From Tamarix chinensis (taxonomy: Eukaryota; Streptophyta; Magnoliopsida; Caryophyllales; Tamaricaceae), in contig CM060175.1 in NCBI GenBank assembly GCA_030549775.1, positions 67,323,745 through 67,387,744 of the forward strand: a stretch of 64,000 nt of DNA. Reading direction: 5' to 3'. A program made the translations under genes and the position numbers. Positions 11,412 through 21,300 of this stretch are shown in pieces; within the stretch, counting starts at the first letter, position 1; each line of letters begins with the position of its first letter. Under the pieces are notes generated by a model. That model worked only from the letters and a program-made list of their open reading frames with translations, made no database searches and was not told the origin of the DNA.

Positions 11412-13153
11412 TGTAATACCTCATTTTTAGAAATCTTAATTATAATTATATGTAGTTAGTTATAAAATTATATTAGGATGATTTGTATTAAATGTATTAT
11501 TCATATTTATATTATTATGGCCTATATATATATATATAGGTTAAAATCTTGATAAAATTTGGATTGTTAGTTTTAACCATAGTTGGAACCACAACCCATA
11601 TCTATTTTATCGAAGAACCTTAATTATGCTAATCGGATAATTCTCCCTATTTAGCTGGCCTAACTTTCACCCCTATCCTATGCTTGATTATTTTGGCCTC
11701 ACCCTACTCCCTCTTCCCTGGTGTAAATCCTTCTCTATGTCATCCCCCTACATGTCTATTTATCCCTCATACTCCTTTGCATGTTTCCCTCTTCCATGTC
11801 TTGCTCGACTCTCCCCTTCATGCCATCATCCATATAAAGTCTCCCCCTCCTCTTGGTTGGTGGTTTGATTCAAAGAAACTGGCCCTCCACATTCTCATAT
11901 TCTCCCTTTCTTCTTTTTTTCTCCCATTCACTTTATCTCTAGTTCTTGTTAAACCAACACTGTCCATCATCACCAACCACACCGAAACACCTCACCACCA
12001 AACCAACACCATTTTCCCCTACAGACGACATACACTATATCCCAATCAGTGCCTCTCATCATTGTCACCTATCGCCAACCTTAGGTTCTCCTTCTTTATC
12101 TCCCCGTCGTGCTTTATTTCTTATTCACCAAGGTGCACTCCCGGTCCTACCATACCCTCTCACACTATTTTATGCACATCCCTTGCACAATTGCAAGCCC
12201 TAACAATGCCTCTCACACACGACACGTGCATGACCCTTACATAGCCTACATACTTACCTTATTTTTCTCTCTCCAAAAGCCTGTGCACCTCATACACAAC
12301 CAACCTGTGTGTGCTCTAACTTCTTGACTCGTGCATGCATTCCATGCAAGGTCGTGCACCACCCTCGCACGACTGTGCTTAAATTGTCCCATTTCATTTA
12401 CCCAAGTTATTTTATAACCTTTTCCCCCATTTGATTTTTTTTAATCTTGGGTAACTGTTGTGTGATATTAAATGCTAATATATGTGTATTGGGTGTTGAT
12501 TGCTTAGGTAGTCCTTGAGAATCGTGGAGGATACAGTCTTTATGCTTCTTCGTCTTCTTCTTCTTTTTTATGTAGCTAGATTTAAGTAAATCCAATCACT
12601 CATGAGATGGTAGAATTTTTGTGTGAGCATGATGGGTTATTTAGATCTAGAATTATGTTAGGGTTTATATCATATAAATATTATAAAATACATGTATAAA
12701 TTTGTTAAATGATAATGTGTCTAGGAATTTTTGCTAGAGTATTTACATTATCAAGATAGTATAATTATTCCATGTTATGCACCCATGGCTATCATTATAT
12801 ATATATCTAGAGTTGATGTAAATAACATGAACTTATGCGCACATTATTAGAGTTAAAATATGATAAGTATTATTAGCATGCTCCAGGGTTTGAAATGCTT
12901 CCTTACATATTCCATGATATATATTGAGCTTGTATAATGATATAAATATGTACATATGTGTTTCATTAGATATATGAGACATTAGAAACACATGATTAAG
13001 GTTTGTACAGATAAGTTACTAAATATATAAAAAGTAGAAAATACAGTCTATCGCTAAATCATAAGAATTCCCTATGTGCTCAAATAATGTAAATTATTTC
13101 CTTTTAGAATTTTTATGACAAATTCTCATAAGAAAATTTTTGGTATGAAAATG

Positions 13154-13154
13154 G

Positions 13155-13187
<33 letters not shown>
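13154..13187 (+). repeat. (AAT)n microsatellite
   Basis: About 11 ATA/AAT units lie inside the LTR. Confidence 0.9.
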
Positions 13188-13188
<1 letters not shown>

Positions 13189-15408
13189 AATTTAGGTTTT
13201 GAGGCCATTTTAGTCATTTTAATCAAATGCACCCATTATGAATAATTGGATTTCGGATGGCCTTAGACCTTTGATAGGTTGACCTTAGTGTTGACTTTGA
13301 CATAGACTGACGACTTTAGGGACTTCTCTAATAATTATAAAAAAAAATGATATGTATGGAAATGGGGATTATTATGCAATGTGTGTTATTTTTTATCACG
13401 TCATAAATAAGTAAAACTTAAATTCGAAGACCTAAAATTTGGGAATGACTTCTCTCGAGGATAAGCTACCCTAGAGGAGAGGTGTATCCCTTGTTTGATT
13501 TTGGTTCTCTAGTGTATTGTTTTACCCCCAATAAGGCCCTAGTCTACTCTATAGATGACCTACAAGCCCTATAGGGGGTATCGATACTTAAGGATTAGAT
13601 GATCGATGTTGGAGGATGTTGTGTTGCTTTTGTTAGGAAATAAAACCATACATACCACTATGCCCTTGGGTTCTAGAGTAAGGTTATTATGTTGTCACCG
13701 TGCACCAATATGACCAGGTGTAGCTCAATATCTCTGGGTTGATTGTATCCCTCTCATGTAATTAAAATTGGAAGTAACGATTGTGTAAGAATGTAAACAG
13801 GTATTAATTTGGATTGGTTGGTTTAGTAGGTGATGTATGTGGGAGAGTGGAATTCTTAAACTGATGAGAATATGGCTCGAATTGGGTTTAGATATTAGGA
13901 TAAAGGATTTTTTATGGTGAATGAATATTATGGAATAAGGATGAGGATGGTTCGAATATGGTAGAAAAAATGATGGTGATGATTTGGTAATGGTGGTTTG
14001 TTAATGATGATGGTTCAAATGGTGTGTACTAATTAGCTTATGCATTCGATAATGGTTTGGTAAGGATGTTAATCTTTGAAGGTTAGAGTTTAGATGAAGG
14101 TTGAATTTGTGGTCTAGGTTTAGGGTTAGGGTTAGAGTTTGATTCGAACAGGATGATTAAGGTGATGTTTGGTTTGTATAAAAAGGTTTTAAATGGATGG
14201 TTTAGGGTTTTGGTTATGTATACCGAATTAGGACTTTGTTTAACCATGAATAAGAGTAGGATTTTGATGGTAATTATAGCATGAATTTTTATGGATTAAT
14301 CTCTAATTCACACAGATAAAGAGATTAAAACTTTCAAGATAAACCGTTCATACAGATTCGATTTGTTTGAATTTGAACTCACACAGAATTTTCTTGTATT
14401 CAACTTCAATGTTAATCTTCAACTTCAATTCAATTCTTATTTCCCATACTTGACATTCATAGAAGCTTTTTAACCTTTCTACCACTAGCAAAAAAGTATA
14501 ATTTAAAAGATTCCAAGTTAAAAGATATTATGCTACCTTTAAGCTACTTTATGCTATCTTTATTATCCAACTTTACTACTTAATTAATAAATTATCTAAA
14601 TTACTAATAATGCTTGACAAGTCTGCAAATGTTCTCCCCCATGCGTGTGGTCGCCATTCCATGAATGCCATGCACATGCACGTAGACACTTAGTTGCTTG
14701 TTTGTTATATTTCTAGCAATGTAACCATCTGTTGGTATTCAAATTTTCAGGAGATACATTTCAAATAAAGAATAATTTTTCCATAATTATGAAAGCCAAC
14801 TCTTGAGTTTTTTTCTCATGCATCAATAGTTGCCCCAATGCTCTACCTTAATTTTTAGGATTGATTTAATTAGTCATATATGGCTAATGTGTACAATGAG
14901 ATGATATTAGTGTGATTGATTGATGAGTATGAGATATTATATTGTATAAAGTATCCTATAATTATTTCATGTTGGAATGGAATATGTTTTTTGCTTTGAG
15001 CATGATTTTTGGATTATTAAGTAATCATATGTAATGTGGGTATGCTACCTCTTGTGAGATATTGTGATTTACTTGGTACAAAAAATTCATACGGATATTA
15101 CAATTTCATATGACTATGTAAAGGTCATAGAGTAGCTTAAGGCCTATTATAGGGACAAAGATAAGTGGAGCCCTTGGAAAGAGATTTCATTCTCTGAATA
15201 GGCTTACGGTTCTAAAAGTTAGGGCAAATTGGCGTTATATCTTTAGGTAATAGTTTTTATTATATTGGTTTCCCTTGGGATTCTTATATCCTTGGATGTA
15301 TTTTGATTATTATTGTTGTACTAAAAATATTTATCCATCACTTTTATTTATTTATTTTCTTTTAATTCCGATATTTTATTTTGGTTATTTTTTGTTTTAA
15401 AACATTAT

Positions 15409-15454
15409 CACTTGGCATAAGAAAGGTAAGGGAACCAGACTTATGCTAAATGTG
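15409..15454 (+). other. Conserved LTR-terminal stem-loop, copy 3
   Basis: Arms CACTTGGCATAAG (15409-15421) and CTTATGCTAAATGTG (15440-15454) pair with one G-U wobble and a 2-nt bulge. The stem sequence differs from copies 1 and 2 but pairing is kept. GCCGGTAACATCC follows. Confidence 0.6.
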
Positions 15455-15532
15455 CCGGTAACATCCATTACTTAGCCATTAATGCTTCCAAAAAATAAAA
15501 ATTTTAAGTAGTAAATTGAGGATGTTACAAGT

Positions 15533-15545
15533 TGGTATCAAAACC
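15533..15545 (+). other. Primer-binding site (initiator tRNA-Met type)
   Basis: TGGTATCAAAACC starts 3 nt after the LTR end and differs from the usual plant TGGTATCAGAGCC at two positions. It would prime minus-strand DNA synthesis. Confidence 0.8.
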
Positions 15546-15830
15546 TTTTTTTTAAAAAAAATTATTCATTATATCTTGAAAGCTTTTGTTTCCTAAATTT
15601 TTTTGAAACCTAGTTTTTCCTTCTAAGACTTGTGAGTTGAGAGTTTATCTTTGTATTGGTCTTAGTCCTTAGATTTGGTACTTTAGATGATCTTGTTAGG
15701 TTTTGTGTCTTACCTTGTTAAGTTAGGTGTGTAGATGGAGATATATCCCTAGTGTGTTTGTTGTTGAACTATCGTATAGAGGGATGAGATTGATATTGAT
15801 TGGAGGTTTGAGAAATTATTTTGTTAGAAA

Positions 15831-16259
15831 GTGGGTCGATTTATGAGTTCTAAGTTGAGTCGTTGTGCCTTTATAAGATTCTCTAGCATGTTTAATGGAG
15901 CTACTAAACTACCCATATTACACTTTAAGATGTTGCCTAATAGAGATATTAGAGTTCACATAAGGTGGCTTGTTGTTGAGTTGAATCATATGGTTAATGA
16001 CAGCTATCACATTGGGCCTTATATTTTTCAATCTAACCACATGTTGAGGACCGTTCCTTCGGTGGAGCTGTGGATTATGGAAAAGGAGGTGTATAGAGAT
16101 TTGTTTGTGGAGAGTAAACATTTTATGTTACATTATGATCAGCTGGCAAGAAAGTTGATCTTGGTCAATGATGTGTGGAGGGATAAGATGGGATACTGCC
16201 AAGTATTGTCCTGGATTATCTGGGGTGAGATGAAGAAAGTGGATGGGCCCTCCTTATGA
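15831..16259 (+). CDS. Unrecognised 142-codon ORF between primer-binding site and gag
   Basis: The frame is open for 142 codons in a region where other frames are full of stops. It lies between the primer-binding site (15533) and the gag remnant (16756), the leader position of a gypsy element. The predicted protein is mixed and rather basic and hydrophobic, with a run near the middle that reads like a folded domain (residues 35-75), but I recognise no family. Some plant Ty3 elements carry an extra ORF before gag, so a lineage-specific leader ORF is possible. Chance is the main alternative. There is no sign that it is a host gene: no introns, no promoter of its own. Low confidence that it encodes a protein. 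Confidence 0.25.
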   Translation: MGRFMSSKLSRCAFIRFSSMFNGATKLPILHFKMLPNRDIRVHIRWLVVELNHMVNDSYHIGPYIFQSNHMLRTVPSVELWIMEKEVYRDLFVESKHFMLHYDQLARKLILVNDVWRDKMGYCQVLSWIIWGEMKKVDGPSL

Positions 16260-16755
16260 CCTAGAGCGAGAGCAGATTTTGTGCATGATCAATAGTTCTA
16301 GCAGGTGATTCGTAAGAGTTGGGCATTTGATGTTGTTATGGATTCAAGTCTTTAGGGTTTTGATATCAATAATTGATTTGGGATAGGTTTTAGGAGGAGT
16401 TTTTTAAGCATCCCTTGCTAAAGTTTGATGTTAGGTAGATGTTTGGTGTGGTAGTGACCTATCCTTGAGATACGAGTAACCCTAGAAGAGTAGGGTTTTC
16501 TTTTGCTTGTTAGGTCTATAGTTGCTATTGTTGCAATTTTTTTTAATCATGAATGTTGTATTATCATCTATTATGATATAAAACAAGTACTTCCTTTTTC
16601 AACTTTTGGGTGTGATAAATGTTAGTGTTTTGTTGTTGACCTTTGAATGATGTGTTATGCTTAGCCTTCTTATAGGTGGTTTTTGTTTGTGTTCACTAGG
16701 GTTATAACCTTATTACTCTCTTACCTTTAGCACTATGGAATGAAACTTTAATCTT

Positions 16756-17480
16756 ATGCATATGGAGGAGTTGCTTATCACAATTGTGAAGAGAGTGGAA
16801 GAACCACAATCGCAACCTCAACCTCAATTGACGCCACTGCCGCCTCCGGCACATGCTCAAGTTGATAATTGGATTAAAGAGGATGGGTTTCATCACCTGT
16901 TTGTGTTTGAGGGATTTGAAGATCTAATAATATTGGAAAGGTGGATTAGAGAGCTAGAGAAGATCTTTAGGGATTCTAATTGTCCAGATGGAAAAAAGGT
17001 AGATATTGGTGCCTTCTACTTGCAAGGAAATGTAGATGTGTGGTGGAGAGGATAGCACCTTCAAGCTATTGAGCTAGTAGACACTTGGGAGTATTTTATG
17101 GTAGATTTGAGAGCACATTACTAGCCATTGAAAGTGTGTCACGTGAAGCATGTCGAGATTCTGACCCTTCAGCAGGGCAACATATCTATCAAGGATTACT
17201 TCAGCAAGTTATTTGAACTTCTTGCTTTTAAATAGGAGATAGCCGGTAGTGAAGAGATGGTTGTCCATCGCTTTGATAAGGGTTTAGATCTACATACCCA
17301 AGAGCCAATTAGTGGAGATGGCGTAACTGATGTACTCAAAATGTATAAGAGGGCTTGTGCCCTAGGAAGGATTCAATAAGCGAAGAAAGCCATTAGTTGA
17401 TCTAAGAGGCCAATAGAGAGTTTTTAGTATCACAGAAGCGACAACAAAATTTAGCCAAGTGCTCTATAGAATTGACCTAG
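16756..17480 (+). pseudogene. Gypsy gag remnant (retrotransposon Gag domain)
   Basis: Residues 37-99 from ATG 16756 contain the core of the plant gypsy Gag domain: FEGFEDLIILERWIRELEKI, then FRDSNCPD and FYLQGNVDVWWRG. The same frame runs on after a TAG at 17053 through recognisable Gag sequence (LQQGNISIKDYFSKLFELLA and RFDKGLD), broken only by TAG codons at about 17122 and 17234 and then TAA, TGA and TAG beyond 17376. There is no frameshift over more than 600 bases. The protein would form the particle and package the element RNA. No zinc knuckle, protease or reverse transcriptase follows; the match ends near 17480 in AT-rich DNA, so the element is truncated. It belongs to the element whose LTR is 11412-15529, judging by the intervening primer site. 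Confidence 0.8.
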
Positions 17481-18030
17481 TGGTGGTCGGTCTTCACATT
17501 TTTTTGAAGCATTTAAGCAAGTCATTATATGCTAAATTATCTTAATAACTTTAAACTCAACTTAGAATAAAAAATTATATGTTATTTAATAGTAAATATA
17601 AAGATAATGAATAATAATATTTTATTATAATTTAATAATAATTTTATCTAATATATATATATATAGTAAATAAATAAATAAAATTCCCATATATATTTTT
17701 TTATAGTATATTCAAAAATTCTTAATAAATTATCAACATCTTGACAATTTATCCTAATTTATCGGTCATATTTTTTAATTTATTATTTACATCAATTTAT
17801 CTACAATTTATCAGCAGATAAATCATTAAATAACGCCTACTACGCCATAACAATACCCTTATTTAATTATACAGTTTACTCCTACATAATTTCAAACAGA
17901 CAAATATACAGCCTTTGATCTGAGAGGGGGGGGGAGGACCCAAAAACACCAAAAAAACGTGGTCTTTTCATTTGAATATAACCTCTACCGAGAGAACTAC
18001 TTAATCAAATCATCAAAAAACATCAACTCA
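17481..18030. other. AT-rich intergenic stretch
   Basis: About 80% A+T up to 17880, with an AT run near 17652 and a poly-G run near 17926. It forms the boundary between the truncated gypsy element and the 3' flank of the RING-CH gene. No gene seen. Confidence 0.5.
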
Positions 18031-18384
18031 AACAAGCATATGCTCCTGTAAATTAGGATCGCAGTTCCCCCGGGGGGTGGGAGGAATGTGTTACCAGGGC
18101 ATGCACTTCTCTCAACATTACCATGAATGATTCCAATATAGAATACAATATAAGTCACAACTTGCCACCACAAAGCCTCACCGAAAGCTCGAAGCAGCTA
18201 AAGCTAATACTATATAAAAAACACGCCAGTATCGGACACAGTACTTCAAGAAGGCACTAATGAAACGTGGTAGCTTCCGCCAAAGACGAGAAGGTGAAGG
18301 TTACCTCAATTCAGCCATTTGCCATTAGTAATTCTTTAACTCGTCCGAACTCTCCTAAGGCATTGCAAGCTACTATACAGGATT
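18031..18384 (-). other. Probable 3' UTR and 3' flank of the RING-CH gene
   Basis: Non-repetitive, moderate-GC sequence immediately downstream of the TGA at 18385-18387. No clear polyadenylation signal could be fixed by eye. Confidence 0.45.
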
Positions 18385-21300
18385 TCACGAGGGTACATTG
18401 AAGTGAAAAAGCCAAGATATCACGAACGCAAAAACCATGCATGCCAGCAGGAAGTTCAAAAACCGATGTCCTTGCCAGAAGTTTCGAGTCTCTGTTGAAT
18501 GTGATTGACCAGCAGCAACGGCAGCTGCAGCATCGTTTACCTCGTTCCACCGCTCTACTGATTCAATGTCCACCCCAACAACATTGCGAGCGGTTGACCC
18601 ACATATTTCACAAGTTCTGTACCAAGAAAGGATCATTGGATATCTCAAATGACAGATAATAAGAATGCAAGCCATGAGTTGAATGAATAATTTGCAGAAG
18701 ATGACAACAGACAGCAACAAGAGCAACAGAAACTATCACAAAGAAAATATTAGCAGCATAGTCAAGGTATCAGCAGAGACAGGCCTTAATCATATGCATT
18801 AGTATTGAGTTAACAAACACTAGGCCCATTCAGCATAATACATGGAACAACCCATTGCTCCATACATATCAAGGTAGACATGCCCAACCAAAAGGACTGC
18901 ACATAAGTCTCCACATTTTATTCATTGATGTTCCCTAAATAATGGTATGTACGAGGGGTTGTACTTTTGGACGCAAGGCATACCAAATCCAATTTCCTGT
19001 CACCTAAATAAAGGTCACCACGCCTAGCTTATGTAATATTAAGTAGAGACAACTTGCCAAAAGCACATTTCTGAACTTTGTTAGCCTTTTTTTCCCCACT
19101 TATCATTGCACCTGCCCTGCCAATCTTTCTAATTAAGTACAAAATGATAAAAATGCCAATAACCTTTTTTCAGTTTCTAAATTAAGATTAATAGGAACGA
19201 GGATAATATGGCCAAAAATAAAAGATTCTATTTTGAATGTAATCGAATTTCTCTCATTTCGGACATGAGGGCTAAGGAGGCAGTACAAGAATACCCCCAA
19301 AAAATTTTAGGACTATTTTTTATGAATTAGCAAAGTTAGGATCAGTTTGGTGGTTGTACCCTATTATATATTATGCCAGTAGCAGTGTCAAGCATTTAAA
19401 TTGAAGCAGGAACTACTGCCCAGGAGGCTCTCCTATGTCATTCTTTGGCCCAATGCCCGAAGGATGTCTATGTTCTCTGAAATCTCGGATGCCTTGAGCT
19501 GATAGGGATGGAAGGAAAGGACTCAGAAAGCATTCAACGTAGACAATCTCCTTCAGTGACGATATCAAATTGCACAGCATACAATCAATACCGTTTTCAC
19601 ACAACATTTACGAACCCAAACAGGAGGTGCAATAAAGTCATGTAAATATTCTTACTGGCTGAGAGATTTCAATAGTTAAGCCTGTATTTTGGATCAAGTG
19701 CTTCGTATCATATAACAAGTCCTGGTTTTAAAAACGTTAAACCAAATGACCTTTCAGTAGATGTTATCAAATGCTGTGTTTTTTTTTTCTTTAAAAGTTA
19801 GAATAGGTTAAATATATTTTTTTACATGCCTGCAACTTTGGCAGATTTGTTTAGTTTTTCGCAGCCTTCTATATCAACCCTCAAATATCTTCAAGCAGTC
19901 TCTCTTCTATCATGCTTTCGCCTTTAAAGATAGCTTTCTCAAAGACCTAGTCATTCTTCAAACAAAACCCAGAAGGTACAATCTTTTGGGAAGAGGACCA
20001 AGGGAAATTAGCTGAGCTACGCAAAATATTAGATCATCTTTAAGTCAATAGTTCTAAGGTTTTCACAGCATATGCCATTAAAAGATTTAACTTTTGGCAT
20101 TGAAAATTCATTTAAACAGGAAGCAAACAGTACAATGTGCATTTAGAGTTCAGGGCACAGATTTATTTTCTTCAGAAATAAAAAATGTTTCAAGGCAATC
20201 ATCCTGTACATAACATAAACTTGCATCTGGCAGAGTGAGCCAGATGTTATGCAGCAAAATTAAACTAGACTTGATTTTCAACTCATAATCTTAAACACAA
20301 GGAAAGAAACACAAAACCTAAGAATTTGTCATTTCATACTTCAGAGTAACTTAAGCCTCTTATGTTCGTTGTGTACTAACCTCAAAGGAAAAATAGTCTT
20401 TCATAATTTTAAATGACCGAAAGTGCCTTTGGGTGGTTTTAAGTAAAATTATAAAAGCTTTCCAACATTTTCTTACTTACGTGTAGTTTTCAGCCATCTA
20501 ACAATTTTATGGCAATTCCAGGCACTTCCCCAGAACATAATTTCAGACATTGAATGGGACCATCTGAAAAATGGAAGGAAGTGATTTGATTCATTCGGAG
20601 CATAGCATGCAAATAAACTCAAAACACCTTGCATGTACTCATAAAAAGAATTCAGACCCGTCAATATACGGGTAGTTTTCAACCATGTAACAATTTTATG
20701 GCAATTTCAGGCACTTCCCCCAGAACATAATTTCAGACATTGAACGGGACCACCTAAAAATGGTAGGAAGTTATTTGATTCATTCAGGGGATAGCATGCA
20801 AATAAACTCAAAAACCCTTGCATGTACACATAAAAGGAATTCAGACCCGTCAATATACGGGTAGTTTTCAACCATGTAACAGTTCTATGGCAATTTCAGG
20901 CACTTCCCCCAGAACATAATTTCAGACATTGAACGGGACCACCTGAAAAATGGAAGTTACCATAAAAGTTGAGAAAAAGAAACATAGACTTGATGCAACC
21001 TTATACTGTGAATGCCACAATGAAAGAGAAGGCAAATATCCAATAAATCAGGTCAGCAAATCAATTTGTGAATGCCCAATAAGTGCAGACCTCTTTTTGC
21101 AATTCAACTTTTGTGAACTAACAATAATATCTTTCGTGAGTTGCAGACAATGCCTTTGTCTACTGAAACAAACTTGGACTGGTGGATGACAACAAACCCA
21201 AATATTCACAACTTATTCCAAAGCAGCTTGTTCATATTTACTAAGAGATAGATGTTACTAGAGATAAACAAAAAGAGAGTAGTAATTCACAAGTTTTCAG

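Larger units (their letters stand above)
11412..15529 (+). mobile_element. Complete Ty3/gypsy LTR, 4.1 kb
   Basis: It starts TGTAATACCTC at 11412, directly after a polypurine tract, and ends GAGGATGTTACA at 15529, directly before a primer-binding site. The layout follows the sister copies: AT-rich start, pyrimidine-rich zone (11640-12330), a TATA-like CATATAAAG near 11831, AT-rich middle, then the terminal hairpin 75 bp before the end. The 186-codon Ser/Pro/His-rich frame at 11684-12244 lies in the pyrimidine tract and is not a gene. Internal marks on both sides mean it is not a simple solo LTR. Confidence 0.8.

Noticed and set aside
11684..12244. 186-codon plus-strand frame
   Set aside because: Lies in the pyrimidine-rich zone of an LTR, which is poor in stop codons. 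Low-complexity Ser/Pro/His composition, and sister LTRs do not keep the frame.
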